Below, piece by piece: positions 1 to 10,027 of a stretch of 64,000 bases of DNA. Within the stretch, counting starts at the first letter, position 1; each line of letters starts with the position of its first letter. The stretch is from Tsuneonella mangrovi (lineage in GTDB: Bacteria > Pseudomonadota > Alphaproteobacteria > Sphingomonadales > Sphingomonadaceae): NCBI RefSeq assembly GCF_002269345.1, contig NZ_CP022889.1:806001-870000 (forward strand), written 5' to 3'. Under the pieces are notes generated by a model. It saw nothing but the letters and a program-made list of their open reading frames with translations, ran no database searches and was not told the DNA's origin. The translations under genes and the position numbers were made by a program.

Positions 1-363
1 TCGATCCCGGTCGCGCAGCAGATCTCGCAGCGCCTTTCGCCGAAGTCGGCCGAACTCGGCGAACTCAAGATCAAGGTCAGCGGGTGCATCAACGCCTGCG
101 GACACCACCACGCGGGCCACATCGGCGTACTCGGTGTGGACCGCAAGGGGGTCGAGAATTACCAGCTCCTGCTCGGCGGAAGCGAAGCCGAAGACACATC
201 GCTCGCCAAGATCACCGGCCCCGGTTTCGACGAAGCAGGGATCGTGAATGCGGTCGAGAAGGCGACCGAGGTCTATCTCGCCCAGCGCAGCAACGGAGAG
301 CGCTTTCTCGATACCTATCGCCGGATCGGCATCGATCCGTTCAAGGAGGCGATCTATGGCTGA
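1..363 (+). CDS. cysI: Assimilatory sulfite (nitrite/sulfite) reductase hemoprotein, C-terminal part
   Basis: The frame is open from base 1, so the 5' part lies outside the window; 120 codons are visible. They contain SGCINACG (about nt 79-102), whose C-x3-C is the second cysteine pair holding the coupled 4Fe-4S cluster and siroheme in the nitrite/sulfite reductase family. The first pair would lie upstream. The enzyme reduces sulfite to sulfide in the cytoplasm. The stop is overlapped 8 bp by the DUF934 gene (ATGGCTGA), and cysH follows in the same way, so this is a sulfate-assimilation operon. Whether the substrate is sulfite or nitrite cannot be decided from this fragment alone; the cysH neighbour argues for sulfite. 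Confidence 0.9.
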   Translation, partial: SIPVAQQISQRLSPKSAELGELKIKVSGCINACGHHHAGHIGVLGVDRKGVENYQLLLGGSEAEDTSLAKITGPGFDEAGIVNAVEKATEVYLAQRSNGERFLDTYRRIGIDPFKEAIYG

Positions 364-781
364 CCTGCTGCGTTTTCGCGATGACGAACCGGTCGATCAC
401 CCTGCGGTAACGGTCGATTCGTATCTCGGGCAGGACGATGCCGCCGCCGTGCGGATCGAACCGGGCGACGACGCACGTGCACTGATCCCGCACATTGCCG
501 CGCTCAAGCTGGTGGAAATCAACTTCCCCGCCTTCACCGACGGGCGCGGCTATTCGGCGGCGCGCGTGCTGCGCGAAGCAGGATACACCGGCGAATTGCG
601 CGCAGTGGGCGATGTCTTGGTTGATCAGCTTTCGGCGATGCGCCGCTGCGGGTTCGACAGCTTCGAGCCCGACCGGCCGTTCGACGCGGCAGAAGCCAGC
701 GCGGCGCTCGCGACCTGGCCCGATGTCTACCAGCCTGCTGCGGACGCCCGCGCCCCGATCTGGCGCCTGCGCCATGGCTGA
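356..781 (+). CDS. DUF934 protein of the sulfate-assimilation operon
   Basis: The protein is 141 aa, from the ATG that overlaps the cysI stop by 8 bp. Its core carries LKLVEINFPAFTDGRGYS followed by ARVLREAGYTGELRAVGDVL, the typical signature of the DUF934 family, which is regularly encoded between sulfite reductase and cysH in Alpha- and Betaproteobacteria. The biochemical role is not established; an accessory role in sulfite reduction is inferred from gene order only. No signal peptide or membrane segment is seen, so it should be cytoplasmic. The C-terminus overlaps cysH by 8 bp, again in the form ATGGCTGA, so translation of all three genes is probably coupled. Confidence 0.88.
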   Translation: MADLLRFRDDEPVDHPAVTVDSYLGQDDAAAVRIEPGDDARALIPHIAALKLVEINFPAFTDGRGYSAARVLREAGYTGELRAVGDVLVDQLSAMRRCGFDSFEPDRPFDAAEASAALATWPDVYQPAADARAPIWRLRHG

Positions 782-1574
782 AGCCGATCCCATTCGCCTG
801 CGCGACCGGATCGATGCTGGCCCCCGCTTTACTGCCAACGATGCGGAGAGACGGAACCAGCGCTTCCACGGTGCCGATACCCGCGCGTTGCTCGAAGCGG
901 TGTTGACGCTCGGGATCGCCGGACGGGTAGCGGTCGTGTCGAGCTTCGGAGCGGAAAGCGCGGTGCTGCTTCACCAGGTCGCGCGAATCGCACCGGCAAC
1001 GCCCGTGCTGTTTCTCGATACCGGCAAGCATTTTGCGGAAACGCTCGCTTATCGCGATGCACTCGTGGCGCAATTGGGCCTGACCAACCTCGTCGTCCTG
1101 GAGCCCGATCCGGCAGACCTCGCAACGCGAGACGAAAGCGGGTTGCGCTGGTCTTACGATCCCGACGGATGCTGCGAGATCCGCAAGGTTCGGCCGCTCG
1201 CGCGCGCATTGTCGCGGTTCGATGCATCGATCACCGGGCGCAAGGCGTTCCAGGCGCAGACTCGGGCCGCCCTGCCCCGGTTCGAACTCGATACCTCGGA
1301 TGCACTCGGTCGGCTCAAGGTCAACCCGCTGATCGACTGGCAGGCGGACGATCTCGCGGCGCATTTCGCCGCGCACGATCTGCCGCCGCACCCGCTGCTC
1401 GAAGACGGATATCCTTCGATCGGTTGCTCACCCTGCACCAGCAAGGTCGCGCCGGGTGAAGACCCGCGCTCGGGCCGCTGGAAGGGCTGGGACAAGACCG
1501 AATGCGGCATCCATTCGCCGGTCAGGCCGGGGCCGGACGGCGAGCTTCCGCCCGGTTACGAACCGGTCTTCTGA
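774..1574 (+). CDS. cysH: Assimilatory adenylyl-sulfate (APS) reductase, CysH family
   Basis: The protein is 266 aa. PP-loop family features are visible: SSFGAESAVLLHQ near the N-terminus, LDTGKHFAETLAYRD, and the C-terminal catalytic ECGIH. A CC pair (DPDGCCEIRK) and a CSPC motif (IGCSPCTSK) form the CC/CxxC set that binds the 4Fe-4S cluster. By family knowledge this points to the APS-using, thioredoxin-dependent type rather than the cluster-free PAPS reductase. It delivers sulfite to the upstream sulfite reductase. The ATG at 774 was chosen because it overlaps the preceding stop and the conserved domain begins soon after. There is no same-strand gene directly coupled downstream. Confidence 0.93.
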   Translation: MAEADPIRLRDRIDAGPRFTANDAERRNQRFHGADTRALLEAVLTLGIAGRVAVVSSFGAESAVLLHQVARIAPATPVLFLDTGKHFAETLAYRDALVAQLGLTNLVVLEPDPADLATRDESGLRWSYDPDGCCEIRKVRPLARALSRFDASITGRKAFQAQTRAALPRFELDTSDALGRLKVNPLIDWQADDLAAHFAAHDLPPHPLLEDGYPSIGCSPCTSKVAPGEDPRSGRWKGWDKTECGIHSPVRPGPDGELPPGYEPVF

Positions 1575-1617
1575 TCATTCGCTGCGCAGTTAACGTGATA
1601 TACGGGGCCGATCGTGT

Positions 1618-2958
1618 ATGCCTCGCTGCGCGATGACTGACCCCGCCCCAAATTCCACGATTCCAGCCGCCACGCCGGCGCTCGATGGCTTGCCGGGCAG
1701 CCCTGCGGCGCTCGCGCTGCTGTGGCTGGCGACAGTCTTCGCGCAATTCGCGCTGCAGTTCGTTGACGGCGCAACTTACGCCCACGTTTCTGCAGCCCTC
1801 GCACCGGGTTCGCTAATGGTTCTCAGCGCGGTGGTGGCGGGAGTCCTGCTGGGAGATCGCGCGCCCACTGCCCGGCTGATCGGCTTCGCGCTCCTGTTCC
1901 TGCTCGTGGTTTCGCTGATCCGCGCAGTTGCGGTCGCAATTCTCGGCGTATTGCCCGAGGCGGTCGAGCGCCTTCACCTGTTTGAGGCCTTCTGCGCGCT
2001 GTTGTTCCTCCCCGCAGGCGTACTGGCATTGCGCAAGTTGGCCCCGATGTGGCGCACAGTGGCATCCGCCAGCGCGATGGCACTGGCGTTGTTCGCCGCG
2101 ACGAGCTGGCCGGATACCCGGCACGGCATCGAACGCGCGCTCGACCCGCTGTTTGCCAGCAATGCGGCGCGCTTGCCGCGCTCGCTGGTCTACGAGGTTG
2201 CGCCCGACCAACTGTTCGACAGCCAGCAAGCGCTGGTCGACCGGGAGGTGGACGCCAATCGGGCTCCGTTCAACGCCACCGACACGCTGGTGCTGGGGAT
2301 CGCGGCGGATGGCTCGCAAGAGTTGTTCGCGCGCGAGGCGGGCGAAGCGCTCGGCAGAATCGAAGGCCGCTACGGTGCCAGGCACACGAGCGGGCTGCTG
2401 CTCTCGAATACCGAGAACGACCTGCTGCGAACCCCGCTGGCAACCCGCGCAAACCTCGTGCGCACGCTGGCGAAGTTCACCGCCGGTCGCGACCCAAGCA
2501 AGACCACCGCAATCGTCTACATCGCAGGGCACGGCGCGATGAACGCCACCGTCGCTACGCGGCTGCCGACCGATGACGAGTTGCGACCGATCAACGCTAG
2601 CTTCCTTGCCAAGGCGCTCGACGAGGCCGGGATCGGCAAGCGAATCGTGATCGTTTCAGCGTGTTTCGGCGGCAGCTGGATACCAGCGCTTGCCAATCGC
2701 GAGACGATCGTGATGGCTGCCGCTGCGCCCGACCGGACCTCGTTCGGGTGCGACGACACCCGGCGGCTGACGATCTTTGGCCAAGCGATGCTCGAAGGAC
2801 CGCTCGCCAAAGGCGCACCGTGGCAACAGGTATTCGCCGCTGCCCGCAATTTCGTCGCGCACGAGGAAGCCCGGCTCAACGTCGAGCCTTCCGATCCGCA
2901 ATCCTACGTCGGCAAGGACATGCAGGCCGTATGGAGCGAACCCGCTAAAGTGAAATAG
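1618..2958 (+). CDS. Membrane-anchored C13 (legumain/caspase-clan) family peptidase
   Basis: The protein is 446 aa. About five hydrophobic segments lie in residues 20-150 (for example around 24-43, 54-73, 79-101, 109-128 and 133-147), followed by a soluble domain. That domain has YIAGHG with His305 and IVSACFGG with Cys349, the His...Cys dyad of the C13 family in clan CD. The substrate is unknown. With the catalytic part after the membrane region, it could process membrane or envelope proteins; that is inference. The start is uncertain: ATG 1618 is used, ATG 1633 (MTDPAP) is equally possible, and neither has a strong ribosome binding site. It stands alone 43 bp after cysH and converges on a lipoprotein gene. 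Confidence 0.8.
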   Translation: MPRCAMTDPAPNSTIPAATPALDGLPGSPAALALLWLATVFAQFALQFVDGATYAHVSAALAPGSLMVLSAVVAGVLLGDRAPTARLIGFALLFLLVVSLIRAVAVAILGVLPEAVERLHLFEAFCALLFLPAGVLALRKLAPMWRTVASASAMALALFAATSWPDTRHGIERALDPLFASNAARLPRSLVYEVAPDQLFDSQQALVDREVDANRAPFNATDTLVLGIAADGSQELFAREAGEALGRIEGRYGARHTSGLLLSNTENDLLRTPLATRANLVRTLAKFTAGRDPSKTTAIVYIAGHGAMNATVATRLPTDDELRPINASFLAKALDEAGIGKRIVIVSACFGGSWIPALANRETIVMAAAAPDRTSFGCDDTRRLTIFGQAMLEGPLAKGAPWQQVFAAARNFVAHEEARLNVEPSDPQSYVGKDMQAVWSEPAKVK

Positions 2959-3016
2959 GCCGCCGGGCGGCACCGGCAGTCATTTGCATGCCGATCCCGC
3001 CCGCAGTCACGCACGC

Positions 3017-3445
3017 CTATTCGGGTACGCGTTCGACCGTCACCGATTCCTTGGTGTCCGGATTTTCGCTGGTCCAGACCCCCTTGGCGTCGATGCCTTC
3101 CTTGTTGCAGACCTCGGTCGCGTCGGGTTCGCTCTTTGTGTAGCAATATTCCGACGGCGATTTCTGGTCCCAGGTGCCGCTTTCGACCACCTTGCCATCG
3201 GCCATTGCGGTGTAAGTCCCGTCCGCCTTGAGCTCTTCCATCGTCACATCGCCGTTGGCGGCAGTGATCTTGTATTTGCCGACCGGCGACTGACCGTCAG
3301 CGGCAAGCGACGTGGATGCATCGGACGGTGCGTCGGACGTTGCTTCCATCGCCGCCCCGGCGCTTGCCTGGGCGTCGGGCGTGGTTGCCGACTGCGAACA
3401 GGCAGCAAGCGCCGCAATCGCGGCCAAGCCAATGATATTTTTCAT
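3017..3445 (-). CDS. Small lipoprotein, hypothetical
   Basis: The protein is 142 aa. The N-terminus MKNIIGLAAIAALAACSQS is a lipoprotein signal with lipobox LAAC, giving a lipidated Cys16. An Ala/Ser/Thr-rich linker to about residue 55 follows, then a small domain with GKYKITAANGDVTMEELKADGTY and WDQKSPSEYCYTK. The two later cysteines (about residues 103 and 114) may form a disulfide. The start is set by the ATG preceded by a GGGGAGA ribosome binding site. The mature protein is probably attached to the inner or outer membrane facing the periplasm. I do not recognise a functional family. It converges with the peptidase gene. Confidence 0.8.
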   Translation of the reverse strand: MKNIIGLAAIAALAACSQSATTPDAQASAGAAMEATSDAPSDASTSLAADGQSPVGKYKITAANGDVTMEELKADGTYTAMADGKVVESGTWDQKSPSEYCYTKSEPDATEVCNKEGIDAKGVWTSENPDTKESVTVERVPE

Positions 3446-3539
3446 GATAGTCTCCCCTCGAGTGGCACGTGGTGGCAGCCGTTCCTGCCGATGCGACTCG
3501 CGATCCCGGTCGCACAATGCACGCACGCGAGGCTTCCCG

Positions 3540-4460
3540 CTAGAGCCAACCCTGCGCGCGGTACCAGTTGGCGGTTTCCTTTAGTCCCTCGGGGGTAGCG
3601 ATGCGCGGAGCCCATACTTCGGGAGGGACCTGCCAATCGGTCCGTGCGACCCAGTCCGGATGGCTCATATACCCGACCCGGTCGGGCGTGAGCTTCGCTG
3701 CATCGCCCCGAACCAGTCCGTCGATCCGCGCGGCGAAATGCAAGAGCGGCTTGGGCAAGTGGAGCACCAGCGGCCGGCTATCGACTGCCTCGCCGATCAT
3801 CCGGGCCATGTCGGCATGGCTCCATCCGCCCGGCTGCCCATCGTCGGGTTCGAACATCCGTCCACTCACCATATCGCCGCCGGGAAGCATGGCGACGAGC
3901 AAGTCGGCAAGGTCGCGCGCATGGATGATCGACGAAGATCCGCCCGGCGGCATCGGCACCACGCCAAGCTTCGCCGCCTTGAACAGGTCGAGATAGTCCT
4001 TGTCACGCGGGCCATAGACGCCGGGAGGGCGCACGATCGTCCAGTCGAGATCGCTCGCTTCGACCAGCCGCTCGGCGCGTTCCTTCGAGGCTCCGTAGGC
4101 CGACAGCCCCGGCTCTCGGGCTGAGAGTGACGAGACGAACACGAAGCGCGGCACACCTGTCGCTGCAGCCGCTTCGAGCAACATCTGCGTGCCGGTGATA
4201 TTGGCCGCTTCGAACGCGGCCGGGTCGGGCGCATTGGTCAGGCCGGCAACGTGGAGCACGCTATCCGCCCCTTCGACGAGGCGGGCGAGCGCGGTTTCGT
4301 CCGACAAGCTGCCGCCGACCCACTCGATATCGCTGGGCGCTTGCGGGATGGTCCGGGCAAGAGCACGCACCGCGATGCCTTCGTTCGTCAGCGCTTCGCA
4401 CACCATCTGGCCGACGAAACCGGTCCCGCCGGTCAACGCGACGAGCGGGCGGTCGCTCAC
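3540..4460 (-). CDS. NAD(P)-dependent epimerase/dehydratase (atypical SDR)
   Basis: The protein is 306 aa. The Rossmann motif TGGTGFVG lies near the N-terminus, VSSLSAREPG and YGASK (catalytic YxxxK) in the middle, and an extended C-terminal substrate domain follows. This is the extended or atypical SDR fold related to nucleoside-diphosphate-sugar epimerases and complex I NDUFA9-like proteins; the substrate is not deducible. It starts with GTG at 4460, whose GTGA overlaps the proB stop, so it is translationally coupled to proB. A longer reading frame exists upstream inside proB but would carry an unrelated arginine-rich extension, so the GTG was preferred. Confidence 0.87.
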   Translation of the reverse strand: MSDRPLVALTGGTGFVGQMVCEALTNEGIAVRALARTIPQAPSDIEWVGGSLSDETALARLVEGADSVLHVAGLTNAPDPAAFEAANITGTQMLLEAAAATGVPRFVFVSSLSAREPGLSAYGASKERAERLVEASDLDWTIVRPPGVYGPRDKDYLDLFKAAKLGVVPMPPGGSSSIIHARDLADLLVAMLPGGDMVSGRMFEPDDGQPGGWSHADMARMIGEAVDSRPLVLHLPKPLLHFAARIDGLVRGDAAKLTPDRVGYMSHPDWVARTDWQVPPEVWAPRIATPEGLKETANWYRAQGWL

Positions 4461-5590
4461 AGAAGGACCATGTGATCGCGGTGGACCACCGCTGCGCGCG
4501 GAGCATAGCCGAGAAGCTCGGCCTGTTCGGTCGCCTTGTGCCCGGCGATTGTGCGGCACTCGTCAGCGTCGTACTCAGCCAGCCCCTGCGCCAGCGCGGA
4601 GCCATCGGCAGCTGCGATCGTCACCAGATCGCCGCGCCGGAACTGACCATCCACCATCGTGATCCCGGCGGCCAGCACGCTCGCCCCCTTGCCCAGAGCT
4701 GCACGACAACCGTCGTCGACTCTAAGTGCACCCTTGACGGCGATTCGCCCGCCGATCCACGCCTTGCGCCCGGCATCGTTGCGCCGCGGGACGAATACGC
4801 TCGACCGGCCGCTTTGCAGCGCACTGGCGAGCGGCTTGTCGGATGTGCCGTTGACGATCGCCAACGCGATCCCCGCCCGGGTGGCGATCTCCGCCGCCTG
4901 GATCTTCGAGGTCATCCCGCCCGAACCCATGCCCGAAGTGGAGCTTTCACCGGCCATCGCCTTGATCCGAGCATCGATCTTCTCGACCAGCGGCACGAGC
5001 GTGGCCCCGTGCTCGCGCGGATCGCGGTCGTAGAGTCCGTCAACGTCGCTCAGCAGAACCACTCCATCGGCCCGCGCGGCTTGCGCCACGCGGGCGGCCA
5101 GCCGGTCGTTATCACCGAAGCGAATCTCGGCGGTCGCAACCGAATCGTTCTCGTTCACCACCGGCACCACGCCGCGTTCGAGCAAATGGACCAGCGTCGC
5201 CGACGCATTGAGGTAGCGGCGGCGATCCTCGAGGTCGTCGAGCGTCACCAGCATCTGAGCGGCAGCCAGTCCGCGTTCGGCGAGCAGTTCGGCCCACAGG
5301 CCCGAAAGCGCGATCTGCCCTACCGCCGCTGCCGCCTGCGCATCGGCGAGGCTCGCCCGCCCGCCCCTGGCGAGACTCAGCCGCGCCGCGCCGAGCGCAA
5401 TCGCGCCGGACGACACCACCACCACTTCCTGCCCCGTAGCGCGCGCGGCAGCGATTTCTTCCACCAGGCCGGCCAGCCAATTGCGCCGCACACCGCCGTC
5501 CTTGCCGACAAGCAGCGCCGAGCCGACCTTGATCACAAGGCGGGCGCAACGCGCCGGATCGAGCAAGTCAGTGAGGTTCGTTACAGGCAT
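4457..5590 (-). CDS. proB: Glutamate 5-kinase
   Basis: The protein is 377 aa, the usual length for a kinase plus PUA enzyme. The amino-acid-kinase domain has VIKVGSALLVGKDGG near residue 20, VVSSGAI at about 60, the glutamate-binding region PVVNENDSVATAEIRFGDND, and SDVDGLY. The C-terminal third is a PUA domain. It catalyses ATP-dependent phosphorylation of glutamate, the first step of proline synthesis; proC lies 3.6 kb away on the same strand, and proA is not in the window. The start MPVTNLTDLL at 5590 was chosen over an upstream in-frame ATG because homology begins there. It lies 55 bp after obgE and is coupled to the SDR downstream. Confidence 0.95.
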   Translation of the reverse strand: MPVTNLTDLLDPARCARLVIKVGSALLVGKDGGVRRNWLAGLVEEIAAARATGQEVVVVSSGAIALGAARLSLARGGRASLADAQAAAAVGQIALSGLWAELLAERGLAAAQMLVTLDDLEDRRRYLNASATLVHLLERGVVPVVNENDSVATAEIRFGDNDRLAARVAQAARADGVVLLSDVDGLYDRDPREHGATLVPLVEKIDARIKAMAGESSTSGMGSGGMTSKIQAAEIATRAGIALAIVNGTSDKPLASALQSGRSSVFVPRRNDAGRKAWIGGRIAVKGALRVDDGCRAALGKGASVLAAGITMVDGQFRRGDLVTIAAADGSALAQGLAEYDADECRTIAGHKATEQAELLGYAPRAAVVHRDHMVLL

Positions 5591-5645
5591 TGACGCGGCG
5601 CTTAGCGAATCCCGCAAGGCTCGTCACGCAATCGCGAGGCTAAGC

Positions 5646-7045
<1,400 letters not shown>

Positions 7046-7123
7046 GTTCCAGTCGCTCCTGCCGGCGAGCCGGTCAGGAAGGGCGCGCATTAGCGAAGCG
7101 CGCCCGCCTTGCAAAGGGCAAAT

Positions 7124-8128
7124 TCAGTTGCCCGAACCACTCGTAGCGGACGGCCCATAAGTCGCGCTGCCAGCGGCGGCGGTCGGCACCGACGTGGGCT
7201 GCGCGGACGAACTCGCAGGTGCCTGTGCCGCTGCGACCGGAGGATCGAGGATGGTGTTGGCTGCTGTACCGGCCTGCGGCGTCGCCACTGCATCCGATGG
7301 AGCAACGGGCACGCTTTCGATCGTGCCAGCGCTGCCCTCGCTGCCCACTGCGGTTGCCTGCCCCGCTGGTGAGGCGGGCGGCGGCGTGAACACCGGCGCC
7401 AACGGATTGGGAGACGATGGCGGCGGCGGGGCGTACGTGGCGTTCATCGAAACGCGCGCATCGGGGACTCCATACTCCCGATTCCATTCGGCGAGCGCCT
7501 TGCTGTAGGCTTCGTAGGCTTCGAAGAAGTTTTCGTAGACCCCTTCGATCCGTGGCAGGTTGCTTAGCGCGAAGGCGTCGATATCGGTCGGCTGACTGGC
7601 GAGCGCTTCGGAGGAGATCTCGTTCGCGGTATCGCAGAACTGGATCTTCACCGGCGGCAAGGCGAAGAAATTATACACCTGCGTCAGGTAGTTATCCATC
7701 ACGTCGCGGTAATTGCTGCTGTAGCGCGCACGAAACGCGCTCATCAGGTTACGGTTGGTCGCCGCCAGCGACTTTCCGTTCCTTTGCAGCATCTCCTTGT
7801 AGGCGGGCAGGATGCTCGACCACTTGGGATCGAGGCAATTAAGCGCCGCGACATTCATCGCCGAACGGAAGTTCCACGTCACCTGGCCCGGCGTGAGGTG
7901 GTAGTTGGGCGTCATCCGCACGCCGCTGAGATCGACCCGGGGCACCACGAAATCGGCGCTCGCACCGAGCGGGGGGAGCGGTCGCGGGGGGATGACTTTG
8001 ACCGGCGGCGGCGGTGGTGGTGGCGGAGGCGGAGGCGGAGGCGGCGGAGGCGTAGCGCACGCGGCAAGCACGGCCAGCCCCCCGGCCACCGCGATTATGC
8101 GGATACGCGTGGCAGTGATTTCGAACAT
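7124..8128 (-). CDS. Proline-rich outer/inner membrane lipoprotein, hypothetical
   Basis: The protein is 334 aa. Signal sequence and lipobox LAAC (lipidated Cys24) are followed immediately by a run of 16 prolines encoded by mixed CCG/CCT/CCA codons, then IPPRPLPP. The conserved central part (residues about 55-205) has GVRMTPNYHLTPGQVTWNFRS and an aromatic-rich stretch NYRDVMDNYLTQVYNFFALP. The C-terminal 120 residues are low-complexity Pro/Ala/Ser. The poly-proline rod probably spans part of the periplasm or peptidoglycan; translation of it would need EF-P. I do not recognise a named family. The start is the ATG directly before the signal peptide. It lies 78 bp past tRNA-Ala and the Bax-inhibitor-like gene is upstream. 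Confidence 0.8.
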   Translation of the reverse strand: MFEITATRIRIIAVAGGLAVLAACATPPPPPPPPPPPPPPPPVKVIPPRPLPPLGASADFVVPRVDLSGVRMTPNYHLTPGQVTWNFRSAMNVAALNCLDPKWSSILPAYKEMLQRNGKSLAATNRNLMSAFRARYSSNYRDVMDNYLTQVYNFFALPPVKIQFCDTANEISSEALASQPTDIDAFALSNLPRIEGVYENFFEAYEAYSKALAEWNREYGVPDARVSMNATYAPPPPSSPNPLAPVFTPPPASPAGQATAVGSEGSAGTIESVPVAPSDAVATPQAGTAANTILDPPVAAAQAPASSSAQPTSVPTAAAGSATYGPSATSGSGN

Positions 8129-8216
8129 GCAGCGCGGCCCTCCTCTGCCCGCAACGGTCATATCCTGGCACCCATTGCGGGCCGATGAAGCACCGACCCT
8201 ATCGCTGCCATCGGCC

Positions 8217-8254
8217 AAAGAAAATGCCCGAGGCGCGAGTTGCGCCCCGGGCAC
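8217..8254 (-). terminator. Rho-independent terminator of the Bax-inhibitor-1-like gene
   Basis: On the minus strand a 12-bp stem (one G-T wobble), TGCCCGGGGCGC with GCGCCTCGGGCA around a 5-nt loop, is followed by TTTTCCTTT. It sits 37 bp after the stop of the gene at 8291-9070. Confidence 0.8.
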
Positions 8255-8290
8255 GATGAACCGATTCGTCTTTGCGGCAAATAGAGCCGA

Positions 8291-9070
8291 TCAGCTCCGG
8301 CTGTTGCCCATGAAGCGCAGCAGGAACAGGAACATGTTGATGAAAGCGATGTAGAGAGTCAGTGCCCCCAACACGACCTGCTTTCCCTCCCACGGAGTGC
8401 CACGAACATGAGCGTACCCCTCCTTCAGAGCTTGGGTGTAATACGCTGTAAGACCCGCGAAGATCAGTACACCGAGCGCACTAATTGCCAAGTCGAACGC
8501 TGTCGAATGAAAGAAGAACAGGTTCAAGACCATAGCGATGATGAGTCCAATCACGCCCATCATCAGGAAGCTACCCAAAGCCGAGAGATTCTTCCCTGTG
8601 GTGTAGCCGAACAAGCTCATGCCGGCGAAAGCACCTGCCGCAGCGAAGAACGTCGCGCCGAGAGACTGACCGGTGTAGAGGATGACAATATAGGAAATCG
8701 ACGCTCCGAACAGCGCTGCATACGCCCAAAACATAGCTTTGAGCGTGCCAACGCTAAAACGTTCTGCCCCGCCAAACCGAATAGCCAAAACGATACCGAG
8801 CGGCGCAAGCATCACGATCCAACCCAGCAAAGTGGGCTGAATTGCTTGTCCTTGAGGGGTGCTGATCACTTGATAAAGTGAATTGAGCAGGCTCTGCGAA
8901 TTGGCGAAAACCAGAGCAATAACTGCCGAGAGGAGCACGCCCGACGCCATGTAGTTGTAAATCGACAGCATATGCCGCCGCAGGCCCTCGTCGAAAACGA
9001 CCGCGCCACCGGCGCGCGGCACCGAGCCGAAGCCGGTCTGCGTCGTGCGAGGTTCATTCCAGTTGGCCAT
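8291..9070 (-). CDS. Bax inhibitor-1 / YccA family integral membrane protein
   Basis: The protein is 259 aa. After about 35 soluble residues (MANWNEPRTTQTGFGSVPR) seven hydrophobic segments can be counted. FGASISYIVILYTGQSLGATFF and GFAGM-like glycine-rich turns fit the BI-1/YccA (TMBIM) family. Members form pH-sensitive calcium-leak channels or modulate FtsH; the role in this group of bacteria is unknown. It is visibly less GC-rich than its neighbours (hand count 47-50% over 8461-8580). It has its own terminator, and about 110 bp of intergenic DNA upstream, so it is probably monocistronic. Confidence 0.92.
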   Translation of the reverse strand: MANWNEPRTTQTGFGSVPRAGGAVVFDEGLRRHMLSIYNYMASGVLLSAVIALVFANSQSLLNSLYQVISTPQGQAIQPTLLGWIVMLAPLGIVLAIRFGGAERFSVGTLKAMFWAYAALFGASISYIVILYTGQSLGATFFAAAGAFAGMSLFGYTTGKNLSALGSFLMMGVIGLIIAMVLNLFFFHSTAFDLAISALGVLIFAGLTAYYTQALKEGYAHVRGTPWEGKQVVLGALTLYIAFINMFLFLLRFMGNSRS

Positions 9071-9182
9071 AGTAACCATCTCCATTGGCCCGCCGCACGT
9101 GTGGGCGAGTTACCGGGCAAATATCGAGGCTGGAGCGGGCTTTTTCAAGCAAAACCGGACGCAATCGGGCCGATTTTCGGCG

Positions 9183-9995
9183 TTAACCCTCGTCTCGCGC
9201 GGCTTCGGCCATTTCGCGCCCGCGGTCGCGGGTCGCGCGCAGCGTTTCGGTAAGCAGCCGGGCCAGCGCGTCGTTTTCGTCGAGGACGTCGAGGCCCTTT
9301 TGCGTCATGCCGCCGGGGCTTGCGACCCTTCGTGCCAGTTCGCCGGGGGGATCGGGCGATTGCGCAGCCAGCGCCGCCGCGCCTTCGACCATCTGCACCG
9401 CCAGCCGCTCGGCCTGTGCATGATCGAGGCCGAGACGTGTCGCTCCTGCAGCCAGAGCATCGATGAAGCGATAGACGAACCCCGGCCCCGACCCGGCGAG
9501 CGCGGTCACGAGATCGAACTGCGCTTCGTCCTCCAGCCACTCGGCGGTTCCCAGCATTGCGGCCATTTCGGTCAACGTCGCGCGCTGGTCTTCGCTGAGG
9601 CCCTGCGCCACCAGCGCATTGGGCGACTTGCCCAGCGCCACTGCAAGGTTGGGCATCAACCGGGCAATCCCGCCGGCACGCGGGAACCGGCGGGCGAGGC
9701 TGTCAAGCTCGACCCCGGCAAGGATCGAGACGAACACCGTCCGCCTCCCCACTATGGGCTCCAGGCCGGGCGCGACGTCTCCCAGCTTCTGCGGCTTGAC
9801 GCCCAGCAGCACCGCATCGAACGGCTCGCCTTCGGGCCATGCGTTTACCAAGGTCATGCCATCGGGAGCGTCAGCGCGCGTCGGATGATAAATCGTGAAA
9901 GTATCCGCCGGTACGCCAGCCGCGCGCCAGCCATCGACCATCGCCCCGACCATGGTGCCGAAACCAACGATCAGGATGCGTTGAAAATGGCTCAT
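9183..9995 (-). CDS. proC: Pyrroline-5-carboxylate reductase
   Basis: The protein is 270 aa. The N-terminal Rossmann region starts ILIVGFGTMVGAMVDGW. The P5C reductase signature includes LAGSGPGFVYRFIDAL and, near the C-terminus, VASPGGMTQKGLDVL. It reduces pyrroline-5-carboxylate with NAD(P)H in the last step of proline synthesis. The glycine-rich loop reads GFGTMVGAM instead of the common GxGxMGxA(I/L), a minor variation. The start is the ATG at 9995 just before the Rossmann strand. It lies 32 bp after the YbjN gene and probably shares its transcript. Confidence 0.94.
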   Translation of the reverse strand: MSHFQRILIVGFGTMVGAMVDGWRAAGVPADTFTIYHPTRADAPDGMTLVNAWPEGEPFDAVLLGVKPQKLGDVAPGLEPIVGRRTVFVSILAGVELDSLARRFPRAGGIARLMPNLAVALGKSPNALVAQGLSEDQRATLTEMAAMLGTAEWLEDEAQFDLVTALAGSGPGFVYRFIDALAAGATRLGLDHAQAERLAVQMVEGAAALAAQSPDPPGELARRVASPGGMTQKGLDVLDENDALARLLTETLRATRDRGREMAEAARDEG

Positions 9996-10027
9996 CCTAG
10001 CGATGTAGGGCCGCAAGGCCGCCGGGG

